Shown: positions 1 to 5,888, counted from the stretch's first letter. The stretch is 12,715 nucleotides of DNA from JBBRWV01 sp038248985 (GCA_038248985.1 JBBRWV010000111.1:1-12715); one strand, 5' to 3'. Made by a program: numbers and translations. Notes: a model not told the origin generated them from the sequence alone.

Positions 1-34
1 CCTCCATAACACGCCGAAACACCCTCGCCCCCAT
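1..34 (-). CDS. Possible 5' end of a divergent gene running off the left edge
   Basis: On the minus strand an ATG at 34-32 opens eleven complete codons (MGARVFRRVME) that run off the window. A GGAG motif (plus-strand CTCC at 39-42) lies 4 nt upstream of it. The codons are mostly G- or T-ending (GGG, GCG, AGG, GTG, CGG), which is the style of the certain minus-strand genes here. If real, the two CRP-type sites at 81-133 would lie between divergent genes. The piece is far too short to identify and could be chance. Confidence 0.25.
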   Translation of the reverse strand, partial: MGARVFRRVME

Positions 35-80
35 CTTGCTCCACCCCGGCGCGCTCCGTCCGGAAACCCCAGCATCACTA

Positions 81-96
81 TGTGAGATAAATCACA
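81..96. promoter_or_regulatory. CRP-type operator 1 (TGTGA-N6-TCACA)
   Basis: The sequence TGTGAGATAAATCACA is a perfect match to the two half-sites of the CRP consensus, with the canonical 6-bp spacer. It is the left member of a pair whose centres are 37 bp apart. That a CRP/FNR-family regulator binds here is inferred from the consensus; no regulator gene is in the window. Confidence 0.6.
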
Positions 97-117
97 ATCT
101 ATTGTAAAAATCGTCCC

Positions 118-133
118 TGTGACGAATTTCACA
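118..133. promoter_or_regulatory. CRP-type operator 2 (TGTGA-N6-TCACA)
   Basis: The sequence TGTGACGAATTTCACA is a second perfect TGTGA-N6-TCACA palindrome, centred at 125.5. If transcription of the downstream membrane protein starts about 7 nt past the TATAAC at 197-202, the site lies near -83, within the range of class I CRP activation. The start point is inferred. Confidence 0.6.
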
Positions 134-157
134 ACTCCTTTAAAAATAATGACTTAC

Positions 158-172
158 AGTCAAATTTTGACT
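158..172. promoter_or_regulatory. Perfect 7+1+7 palindrome, operator candidate
   Basis: AGTCAAA, a single T, then TTTGACT form a perfect inverted repeat in the AT-rich upstream region. It does not match the CRP half-site, so a different factor would be needed. It lies about 44 bp upstream of the inferred start of the 317 transcript, where an activator or repressor would contact the -35 region. The function is unknown. Confidence 0.4.
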
Positions 173-202
173 TTACTTTTGCCCCTCTATCGAGCATATA
201 AC
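172..202 (+). promoter_or_regulatory. Candidate promoter for the 317-1000 gene
   Basis: A -10-like TATAAC (197-202, 5 of 6 to consensus) lies 19 nt after a weak -35-like TTTACT (172-177). The long spacer and poor -35 suit a promoter that needs an activator, matching the CRP-type sites upstream. The surrounding ATATAACACTCC (196-207) recurs, with one change, before the next gene (1027-1038). The transcript would carry a leader of roughly 110 nt. Confidence 0.35.
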
Positions 203-316
203 ACTCCGTGGCCACGCACTCGAGTCCCGCCGAGTTGAACGCTTTAAATCCCCTTCACAACCTGATCTTCCCCCGTCCCTTAAGTCTATGCGCATCAATA
301 GCTTAGGAGCCCCCGT

Positions 317-1000
317 ATGCCCCTGATCCTCGACCACCCCCTCTTCGATGCCCTCGGACTCGGCCCCGACACCAAAAACGTCGGCCTCCCCCAAATAAAA
401 CTCGACCGCCAAGGCCACGCCTACCACGATCAAGCCGTCACCGAACCCCCCGAAAAACTCTGGCGCGATATGGAACACCCTGTAAATAAAGTACTTACAA
501 CCGCCGCCGCCTTGACCGCCCCGGCCACTCCCATGCTCCTCAGCTACCACTCCGGCGACGATGCCGAACTCGCCTTCATCCCCAAAACCCTCGCCGGCTT
601 CGCCATCGGCACCATCTTCATGGGCCTCTGCATGAACCTCTCCACCATCATCTTCTTCAACAACGACGCCGTCGCCTCCTTCCAACCCACGGTCATCACT
701 CAACTTGCGCAAAAATTCGTCTTCATCATCGGCCTCGCCTTCGTCGCCGCCTCCCTCCTCCTCGTCGGCCTCAAAGTCCGCGCCGACCACTCCCCCGTGA
801 ACCTCCACTCCCACCACTGGATCAACTCCATCATCACCGGCGCTATTTTCTCCCTCCTCGTCTGGGGCCCTTGGCTCGCCATCGAACGCGGCATCCACAT
901 CGACCGCTTCCTCCTCGCCCTCTTCTGGATGGCCCTCTTCATCTTCCCCGCCCTCGCCGCCAAGTGGACCGTCGGCCCCGCCAAAGGCTACGGCACCTAA
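317..1000 (+). CDS. Four-helix integral membrane protein, unknown function
   Basis: This is a 227-residue protein I cannot assign to a family. The first 90 residues are hydrophilic and carry no signal peptide. Four hydrophobic segments follow at about 91-114, 132-154, 170-190 and 195-216. The loop before the third helix is His-rich (HSHHW, 165-169), possibly a metal or proton site. The start is chosen because TTAGGAG ends 7 nt before the ATG. The gene stands alone behind an unusually elaborate upstream region with two CRP-type palindromes and a third palindrome, so its expression is probably condition-dependent. Codons are strongly C-ending, as in all plus-strand genes here. Confidence 0.8.
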   Translation: MPLILDHPLFDALGLGPDTKNVGLPQIKLDRQGHAYHDQAVTEPPEKLWRDMEHPVNKVLTTAAALTAPATPMLLSYHSGDDAELAFIPKTLAGFAIGTIFMGLCMNLSTIIFFNNDAVASFQPTVITQLAQKFVFIIGLAFVAASLLLVGLKVRADHSPVNLHSHHWINSIITGAIFSLLVWGPWLAIERGIHIDRFLLALFWMALFIFPALAAKWTVGPAKGYGT

Positions 1001-1025
1001 CTTCCCCTCCCTCCCACTCTTATGG

Positions 1026-1069
1026 TATATAACGCTCCCCACCGGCCCCGCGATTGTCGCTCGCCGGTG
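1026..1069 (+). promoter_or_regulatory. Candidate extended -10 promoter and leader hairpin before the zinc-knuckle gene
   Basis: TGG followed by TATATA (1023-1031) resembles an extended -10 element, and ATATAACGCTCC (1027-1038) repeats the motif found before the 317 gene. Just downstream, CACCGGC (1040-1046) pairs perfectly with GCCGGTG (1063-1069). An inner stem GCGA/TCGC (1050-1053 with 1057-1060) closes a 3-nt loop. No U-tract follows, so this is a leader structure, not a terminator. The ribosome binding site at 1087-1090 lies outside it. Confidence 0.35.
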
Positions 1070-1096
1070 TCGTTCCTTGACGTCCCGGAGCCTTCC

Positions 1097-1426
1097 ATGC
1101 AACGCCACGATCCTGACGGCATCATCCTCCTCTGCGACTTCTGCCGCCGCGAATGGGACGGCCAGGAAGCCATGATGGAAGGCCACCTCGGCTCCATCAT
1201 CTGCCTCGCCTGCCTCAAAACCGCCCTCCCCAACCAAATCACCACCCTCGAAAAATTTAAATGCACCCTCTGCCAGCGTTTCAACATCCCCGGCTCACTC
1301 CGCTATTGGCCCAGCCCACAGGATCCCGAAACTTTTGTCTGTCACGACTGCCTCATGCAAGCCGCCGGTACGTTCTCCAAAAACCCCGATGTCGACTGGA
1401 CTTGGGATCGCACCACCGGAAAATAA
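1097..1426 (+). CDS. Small protein with two C4 zinc-knuckle pairs
   Basis: This 109-residue protein has four CxxC pairs: C13/C16 with C36/C39, and C56/C59 with C82/C85. That spacing suggests two treble-clef or ribbon zinc sites. The first, CDFC...CLAC, resembles the C4 zinc-binding segment at the N terminus of ClpX, but no ATPase domain is present. There is no signal peptide or membrane segment, so it should be cytoplasmic. An upstream in-frame ATG at 1022 was rejected because GGAG (1087-1090) lies 6 nt before the ATG at 1097 and the leader hairpin falls between the two. The role could be an adaptor or nucleic-acid binder, but nothing in the sequence decides this. Confidence 0.75.
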   Translation: MQRHDPDGIILLCDFCRREWDGQEAMMEGHLGSIICLACLKTALPNQITTLEKFKCTLCQRFNIPGSLRYWPSPQDPETFVCHDCLMQAAGTFSKNPDVDWTWDRTTGK

Positions 1427-1520
1427 AAAACACAGTGCAATTTGCCTGACTCCGCCCCCTTGAATTTCGCACCAATACCCTCGAAACTTGACGCTCGATA
1501 CTTTTTTTACAGGAGCCACC

Positions 1521-2347
1521 ATGACTCTCAAACCGCTCGCTTTCACCTGCCTTCTCGCACTTTCTGCCGTCCTGTGCGCCGCCGATGTCCCCGCGCCCGC
1601 CCCAGCCCCAGAAGAATTCGCCGGTATCTCCAAACCCAGCCAGGATGTCACCCTTTCCTTCGCCCGTCCCGGCCGCATCGATTCCGTCCCAGTCAAAGAA
1701 GGCGACATCGTCAAAAAGGCCAACTCGTCATCAAGATGGACAGCCGTGAAGAAACCGCCGCCCTCGAACTCGACCGCTTTAAAGCCCAGGACGCCACCAA
1801 GGTCGAAGCCCAAGTCGCCATCCTCGCTCAGAAAAAAATCGATTATGAAAAATTAAAAAACACCGGCGTCGCCACCCGCTTTGAAATCGACAACTCCAAG
1901 CTCGAAGTCACCATTGCCGAAGCCAATCTCAAAATCTCCCGTTTCGAACACGACCAGGACGGCCGCAAGTATGAGCAAACCAAGGCCACCGTGGAGCGGC
2001 TCACCCTCTACAGCCCCTTCGACGGCATCATCGAAACCCTGCTCGTCAAGGAAGGCGAAGGCGTCGATCAACAAAGCAAGGTCATGCGCATCGTTAAGAT
2101 CGATCCCCTCTGGGTTGAATCCCCCGTCCGCCTCAGTGAAGCCAAAAAACTCAAAATCGATCAAGCCGCACAGGTGAAATTTTCCGACGGCCAAACCCGC
2201 GACGGTAAAATCGTCCACATCGCCTCCGTCGCCGATTCCGCCAGCGAAACCATCCTCGTCCGCATTGAAATCCCCAACGACAAAAAAACTCCTGCCGGCG
2301 AACGCGTCAGCGTCCGCTTCACGCCCGTCGCACCGCCCCGGCAATAA
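1521..2347 (+). pseudogene. HlyD/RND-type membrane fusion protein, interrupted by a -1 frameshift
   Basis: A periplasmic adaptor of the membrane fusion family is encoded in two frames. The first frame starts at the ATG at 1521, 5 nt after AGGAG. It gives a Sec signal peptide (cleavage near LCAAD, about residue 21), a Pro/Ala linker and the first barrel-sandwich half (SVPVKEGDIVKK). The second frame continues exactly from 1718 with GQLVIKMDSREE, then an alpha-hairpin, the second lipoyl half (YSPFDGIIETLLVKEGEGV) and a beta-barrel ending at 2347. Joined by a -1 shift at AAAAAG (1713-1718) the product is 275 residues, short but complete for the family. Without the shift, translation stops at 1856. 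A lost G, an assembly error or programmed slippage would all explain it. It lies 76 nt upstream of a second adaptor gene and is probably co-transcribed with it. Confidence 0.75.
1712..1718 (+). other. Frameshift point with slippery-like C-AAA-AAG
   Basis: In the starting frame the codons are GTC AAA AAG GCC. Re-reading the last G (a -1 shift) gives GGC CAA CTC GTC and restores the conserved family sequence VKKGQLVIKMD. AAAAAG is the core of known bacterial -1 slippery sites such as dnaX, although the C in first position weakens pairing of the P-site tRNA. A purine-rich AGAAGG (1697-1702) lies 9 nt upstream, close to the stimulatory distance in dnaX, but these bases also encode the conserved KEG. 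No convincing downstream hairpin was seen. Confidence 0.6.
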
Positions 2348-2423
2348 CCCCGAAAACCGTGGGGGGGATAACTTACCGTGGGCCAATTCATTTCGTGTGG
2401 GAATTCTGTTAAAGTGGAGAACT

Positions 2424-3974
2424 ATGTCTACCTATAATGTGACCATCCCCATGAATCCCAGCCGTGCTCAGCAAGTGCTGGTGGATGAAAAAGTCCTCGC
2501 GGAACTCCAGCAGGAACTGGCCCGCCGCGGCACCGAACTCGACCGCCTCAAGGCCGCCATGGAAACCCTCGCCGCGATCAACACCCCCGCACGCTTCCTC
2601 GCCGCGGCTATGGCTCTCTGCAACGAACTGGCGACCCGCTTTTCCGCTGAACGCGTCGGCATTGGCTTCCTGCGCAATCGCTACGTCTGCCTGCAAGCCC
2701 TCTCCCACACCGAAAAAATCACCCGCCACATGCAACTCGTTCAGGACATCGAATCCGCCATGGAGGAGTGCCTCGATCAGGACATCGAAGTCATCCTGCC
2801 CCCCGTCCGCGACGCTTCCTACGTTTCCCGCTCCACCGAAAAACTCGCCCAGCAGCACGGGCCCAGCGCCATCACCAGCCTGCCCCTCCGCCGCGATGGT
2901 GCCGTCCTCGCCGTCCTCACCCTTGAACGCAAGGCCGACCGCCCCTTCGCCCCCGGCGAAATCGAAACCCTCCGCCTCATCTGCGATCTCATGACCGCAC
3001 GCCTCGCTGATCTCTACGAACAGGATAAATGGATCGGTGCCAAGGCCGCACGCGAAACCCGCAAAAGCCTCGCCTGGGTCGTCGGCACCAAGCACACCTG
3101 GACCAAGGTCATCGCCATCGCCGTCTTCGCACTCCTGGCCTTCGCCCTGTTCGTCGACGGCACCTACCGCGTCGAAGCCCCCTTCATCGTCGAACCCACC
3201 GAACGCCAGGTCCTCTCCGCCCCCTACGATGCCATCCTTCGCACCGTTAACGTGCAGGTTGGTGATCTCGTCTTCACCCCGGCCACCCGTGCCGATTTTG
3301 ACGCCCTCGCCGCCGCGCCCCTCGTCTCCTTGCTGCCCCCGCGCCCGTCCACCGTCCTCGCCACGCTCGACACATCCGAACTCCTCAATCGCCTCGCCGG
3401 TGCCCTCGCCGAAAAAGACACCGCCTTCCAGCAGGAAAAAATGGCCCGCCGCGAAGGCATCATCAAAGAAGCCGAAGCCCAGATGGCCCTCGCCCAGGCC
3501 GCCAAGGCCCAGGCCCAGATTGATCTCCTCCAGTGGCAAATCGGCCACGCCGCCATCACCGCCCCCATCGACGGCATTATCTTCGCCGGCGACCTCAAAC
3601 CCAAAATCGGCGCCCGCGTCAAAGTCGGTGATGAACTCTTCGAAGTGGGCCGCCGCGAAGGCCTCCGTGCCGAACTCTCCGTCCCCGAGGATCAGATCAC
3701 CGAACTGCGCATCAATTACCCCGGCGAACTTGCTGCCTCCAGCTACCCCGGCAGAAAACTCAATTTTATCGTCGAACGCATCAACCCTGTCGCCGAAGTC
3801 AACCAGCATCACAATGTCTACAAGGTCCGCGTACGCTTCGTCCATTCTGACGTCCCCCAATGGCTCAAACCCGGTATGGAAGGCATCGCCCGCGTGGATG
3901 TCGGCGAAGCCCGCTACGCCTGGCTCTGGACCCACAAACTCGTCAACTGGGTCCGCATGAAGCTCTGGGTCTAG
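2424..3974 (+). CDS. GAF-domain membrane protein fused to an HlyD-like adaptor
   Basis: This 516-residue protein joins a cytoplasmic sensor to a periplasmic adaptor. In order: a short coiled-coil stretch (about 18-46), a GAF-like domain (about 50-200), one transmembrane helix (about 228-246), then a barrel-sandwich half (SAPYDAILRTVNVQVGDLVF), an Ala/Gln-rich alpha-hairpin (LAQAAKAQAQIDLLQ) and the second half (ITAPIDGIIFAGDLKPKIGARVKVGDELFEVG). A beta-barrel and an aromatic tail (WTHKLVNWVRMKLWV) finish it. The start is set by GGAG 4 nt upstream; longer in-frame starts overlap the preceding gene. From memory, planctomycete relatives sit beside another HlyD protein and an M50-type membrane protease; here only the first HlyD is present. 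It probably helps sense a ligand and couple it to export or envelope maintenance. The GAF ligand is unknown. Confidence 0.85.
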   Translation: MSTYNVTIPMNPSRAQQVLVDEKVLAELQQELARRGTELDRLKAAMETLAAINTPARFLAAAMALCNELATRFSAERVGIGFLRNRYVCLQALSHTEKITRHMQLVQDIESAMEECLDQDIEVILPPVRDASYVSRSTEKLAQQHGPSAITSLPLRRDGAVLAVLTLERKADRPFAPGEIETLRLICDLMTARLADLYEQDKWIGAKAARETRKSLAWVVGTKHTWTKVIAIAVFALLAFALFVDGTYRVEAPFIVEPTERQVLSAPYDAILRTVNVQVGDLVFTPATRADFDALAAAPLVSLLPPRPSTVLATLDTSELLNRLAGALAEKDTAFQQEKMARREGIIKEAEAQMALAQAAKAQAQIDLLQWQIGHAAITAPIDGIIFAGDLKPKIGARVKVGDELFEVGRREGLRAELSVPEDQITELRINYPGELAASSYPGRKLNFIVERINPVAEVNQHHNVYKVRVRFVHSDVPQWLKPGMEGIARVDVGEARYAWLWTHKLVNWVRMKLWV

Positions 3975-4031
3975 ACCTCGTCCACCCTCCCCATCCTTTT
4001 TCCTTTCCCCTCAATTACATTATCTCGATAG

Positions 4032-4060
4032 TTGATAAAACTACCGATGAAGGTTAAAGT
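4032..4060 (+). promoter_or_regulatory. Candidate sigma70-type promoter for the zinc-ribbon gene
   Basis: TTGATA (4032-4037) and TAAAGT (4055-4060) are separated by 17 nt, matching 5 of 6 and 4 of 6 consensus bases at the optimal spacing. Transcription would begin near 4067, leaving a leader of about 90 nt that carries two hairpins. The region is AT-rich compared with its surroundings. Confidence 0.5.
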
Positions 4061-4073
4061 TTCCCCACCTTAT

Positions 4074-4134
4074 GGCCGAAATTTCATTACGGCCCACTTC
4101 GGTTGTGGCGGATTTCCGCCGGTGTTTTATTTTT
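4074..4134 (+). promoter_or_regulatory. Two-hairpin leader with a terminator-like end
   Basis: GGCCG (4074-4078) pairs with CGGCC (4090-4094). A second stem, GGCGG (4107-4111) with CCGCC (4116-4120), has a 4-nt loop and is followed after GGTG by TTTTATTTTT (4125-4134). The second stem plus U-rich run looks like a weak intrinsic terminator placed before the ribosome binding site, so attenuation of the 4158 gene is possible. No known riboswitch class was recognised. Confidence 0.35.
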
Positions 4135-4157
4135 GTCCCCACCCCAAGGAGCGATAC

Positions 4158-4478
4158 ATGGCAGTCTTCGAAAATTACGCCGCAGCAGTCATTCAGACCC
4201 TTCAAACCAAGGGCCTCACCGGCGAGTGTCCCATGTGCAAAAAGAACCAGTGGGTGGTTCACGAAGTCCCCATCTCCGTCCCCGTCTATGAAGTCTCCGG
4301 CCAGGTAAAATTCCCCGGCACCTCCATGCCCATGGCCGCCATGATCTGCCGTAACTGCGGGTTCTCCGCCTTCCACTCCCTCGGCGCGCTGGGCCTCATC
4401 AACACCGGCGGAAACGCCCAGCAGACCGGCACCGAGCCTCCCAACGTCTCCGCTCCGGTCGCCCCCGAAAATCCCTGA
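4158..4478 (+). CDS. Small C4 zinc-ribbon protein
   Basis: This is a 106-residue cytoplasmic protein with CPMC (C24/C27) and CRNC (C64/C67). The 36-residue gap between the pairs is the arrangement of a zinc ribbon. The stretch between them (VVHEVPISVPVYEVSGQVKFPG) would form beta-strands. The tail after residue 85 is Gly/Pro/Gln-rich and probably disordered. AGGAG lies 7 nt before the chosen ATG; an earlier ATG at 4032 falls in the predicted promoter and has no ribosome binding site. The gene has its own promoter candidate and structured leader and ends at a strong terminator, so it is probably monocistronic. I do not recognise the family beyond its metal site. Confidence 0.8.
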   Translation: MAVFENYAAAVIQTLQTKGLTGECPMCKKNQWVVHEVPISVPVYEVSGQVKFPGTSMPMAAMICRNCGFSAFHSLGALGLINTGGNAQQTGTEPPNVSAPVAPENP

Positions 4479-4508
4479 TCTGCTCCGCCCTCCCCCCGCA
4501 AAAATCCG

Positions 4509-4549
4509 CCAGCCCGCTCGAGTTCCTCGACCGGGCTGGTATTTTTTTT
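4509..4549 (+). terminator. Strong intrinsic terminator, possibly bidirectional
   Basis: CCAGCCCG (4509-4516) pairs with CGGGCTGG (4532-4539). After one C-C mismatch the stem continues with TCGAG (4518-4522) and CTCGA (4526-4530) around a TTC loop. Eight T's follow at 4542-4549. It sits 31 nt after the zinc-ribbon stop. On the other strand a T5 run also follows the stem, so it may end coaD transcription as well. Confidence 0.9.
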
Positions 4550-4553
4550 CGTC

Positions 4554-5132
4554 TCACGTCGACAACGCCTGTGAATCCGTCGGCGTCTTTGCAAACGCCC
4601 CCAACTTCCGATCACGGTAATAAATCAATCGATCGATCACCGACTTCGGCAGCATCCCTTTCATTCGCCGCGGATCCCCTCCCAGCGTCACGATCTGCTT
4701 GATCAGCGACGAGCTCGTATATCCAAAATCCTCCCGTGTCATGATGAAGATCGTTTCCACATCCGCCACCCGCCGGTTCGTCAGCGCGATGCGCGATTCA
4801 AAATCCATGTCCGTCATGTTCCGCAATCCCCGCAATATTGCCACCGCCCCGCGCCGCTTCACAAACTCCACCGTCAGTCCTGAATATGCCTCCACCGAAA
4901 CATTCCGATGGTGCTTCACCAGCTTCCGAATCATCTCCAGCCGCTCCTCTAGCGGAAACATCGCATCCTTCTCCGGATTCTTCCCGATCGCCACGATCAC
5001 TTCATCAAAAATCTTCCGCCCGCGATCCACAATATCCAGATGCCCCAGCGTGATCGGATCGAACGTCCCCGGAAAAATCGCGATGCGCCCCACCGCCCTT
5101 TTGCTCCCGCTCGTCGCCTTCTTTGTGCCCAT
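4554..5132 (-). CDS. coaD: Phosphopantetheine adenylyltransferase
   Basis: CoaD transfers AMP from ATP to 4'-phosphopantetheine, giving dephospho-CoA, the penultimate step of CoA synthesis in the cytoplasm. The 192-residue protein shows the nucleotidyltransferase start IAIFPGTFDPITLGH (17-31) with the T/HxGH signature TLGH (28-31), the substrate-binding RGLRNMTDMDFE (101-112) and the YTSSSLIKQI motif (138-147). Typical CoaD is about 160 residues; the excess is a 16-residue basic N-terminal extension and a short C-terminal tail. The start is set by GAGGGAG 6 nt upstream; the longer reading frame, including an ATG at 5162, lacks a comparable site. A weak minus-strand promoter (TTGCGT at 5216-5211, TACACT at 5192-5187) may drive it. 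It is flanked by plus-strand genes, so it is transcribed alone. Confidence 0.95.
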   Translation of the reverse strand: MGTKKATSGSKRAVGRIAIFPGTFDPITLGHLDIVDRGRKIFDEVIVAIGKNPEKDAMFPLEERLEMIRKLVKHHRNVSVEAYSGLTVEFVKRRGAVAILRGLRNMTDMDFESRIALTNRRVADVETIFIMTREDFGYTSSSLIKQIVTLGGDPRRMKGMLPKSVIDRLIYYRDRKLGAFAKTPTDSQALST

Positions 5133-5246
5133 AATCTGCTCCCTCGCGAAGTATTTCTCCATGGCCCCGCCGGCCAATTCCGCTGCAGTGTAGAGACCTC
5201 CCGTCCCCCCACGCAACTGCCCCTCATGAATTTTGTCCCCGCACGA

Positions 5247-5274
5247 TTGACTTGTTGCAAAATGTGCGTAAGGT
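5247..5274 (+). promoter_or_regulatory. Candidate promoter for the acidic-tail gene leader
   Basis: TTGACT (5247-5252) is a 5-of-6 match to the -35 consensus. Sixteen nt later TAAGGT (5269-5274) gives a weak -10. Transcription would start near 5281, leaving a 117-nt leader that contains the hairpin and T7 run at 5313-5347. Confidence 0.35.
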
Positions 5275-5291
5275 ACCGCCGACGAAGGGCC

Positions 5292-5347
5292 GATGGGGTC
5301 CATCTCACGATTCGCGACGCAAGCGATGGCGTCGCGGGAGTTTTTTT
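5292..5347 (+). terminator. Terminator-like hairpin in the leader of the acidic-tail gene (attenuator candidate)
   Basis: CGCGACGC (5313-5320) pairs perfectly with GCGTCGCG (5329-5336) around an 8-nt loop. GGAG and seven T's (5341-5347) follow. A small stem, GATGG (5292-5296) with CCATC (5300-5304), precedes it. No plus-strand gene ends just upstream, so the hairpin lies between a promoter candidate and the gene at 5398. It could be an attenuator or could end a short RNA of about 65 nt. The four bases between stem and T-run make it weaker than the 4509 terminator. Confidence 0.45.
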
Positions 5348-5397
5348 CACAAACCGCTCCGATAACCCTCGCATTCGATGCTCAGGAGTGACGACAG

Positions 5398-5817
5398 ATG
5401 CTCATGCCAACCCTCAAAAACCTGGCTACCCACGGCCCCGGCGATACCGCCCTCCTCTCCACCCACCCCCGACATGCCGCAGCTGTCGCCCGCATCCTCC
5501 GCGAAGCCGGCATTGAGTGCGCTATTACCGGTCCCGCCGAAGGACACGGCCTCCTTGTCTCCGTCTCCGCCGATTCCCTCCACCTCGCTCTCACCATTCT
5601 TGCGAAACGCCGCAAGGATGTGGAGGAGGAAGGTGAATTGGACGATGAGGAAGAGGAAGACGAAGCCGAAGACGACGATGATGACATCGACGACGATGAA
5701 GACGACGACTTCGACGATGAAGAAGAGGATGAAGAAGACTTTGAAGAAGAGTTCGCCGATGACGAACTCGACGACGATGACGACGACATCTTCTATGACG
5801 AAGACGAAGACGAATAA
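5398..5817 (+). CDS. Small protein with an extreme poly-Asp/Glu tail
   Basis: This is a 139-residue protein in two parts. Residues 1-74 form a compact domain (LLSTHPRHAAAVARILREAGIECAI..., then LLVSVSADSLHLALTILAKRR). Its pattern resembles the DUF2007 'putative signal transducing' fold, a tentative assignment. Residues 76-139 are a tail in which 52 of 64 residues are Asp or Glu, broken only by single Gly, Ala and hydrophobic residues (I, F, L, Y). AGGAGT (5384-5389) lies 8 nt before the ATG. Such tails in other families bind basic proteins or cations or mimic nucleic acid. The next gene, 71 nt downstream, encodes an Arg-rich protein. The tail is purine-rich on the plus strand, unlike everything around it, as Asp and Glu codons require. 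Confidence 0.85.
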   Translation: MLMPTLKNLATHGPGDTALLSTHPRHAAAVARILREAGIECAITGPAEGHGLLVSVSADSLHLALTILAKRRKDVEEEGELDDEEEEDEAEDDDDDIDDDEDDDFDDEEEDEEDFEEEFADDELDDDDDDIFYDEDEDE

Positions 5818-5825
5818 CCGCTGAT

Positions 5826-5879
5826 CCGCTTGGCTGTGTGTGCCGCCGCGGGCGGCGACCTCCGGGTACAGCCCAGCGG
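5826..5879 (+). promoter_or_regulatory. Long leader hairpin overlapping the ribosome binding site of the Arg-rich gene
   Basis: CCGCT and GGCTGT (5826-5830, 5832-5837) pair with ACAGCC and AGCGG (5868-5873, 5875-5879), giving 11 pairs with one mismatch. The loop contains a second stem, GCCGCC (5842-5847) with GGCGGC (5851-5856). The 3' arm takes in the first two bases of GGAG (5878-5881), so folding would partly hide the ribosome binding site of the gene at 5889. No U-tract follows. It fills the 71-nt gap between the two genes. Confidence 0.5.
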
Positions 5880-5888
5880 AGTCCTTAC

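Noticed and set aside
173..1237. 354-residue minus-strand frame rich in Gly, Glu and Asp
   Set aside because: It mirrors the C-ending codons of two plus-strand genes. Its composition is that expected from antisense GGN/GAN codons, with no motif and no ribosome binding site.
1442..1717. Start of the second adaptor frame upstream of the frameshift
   Set aside because: Upstream of 1718 this frame encodes Arg/Pro-rich noise, while the other frame gives a signal peptide and lipoyl half. Only the part after 1718 is genuine.
1736..2347. ATG at 1736 as an independent start for the second half of the adaptor
   Set aside because: There is no ribosome binding site, and the protein would lack the signal peptide and half of its barrel-sandwich domain.
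2409..3935. 508-residue minus-strand frame
   Set aside because: It lies wholly opposite the GAF-HlyD gene, whose domains are clear. The Gly/Asp/Glu/Phe bias is an antisense artefact of C-ending codons.
5382..5789. Minus-strand frame with long Ser runs
   Set aside because: It is the antisense of the Asp/Glu tail (GAN codons read as serine codons), not a gene.
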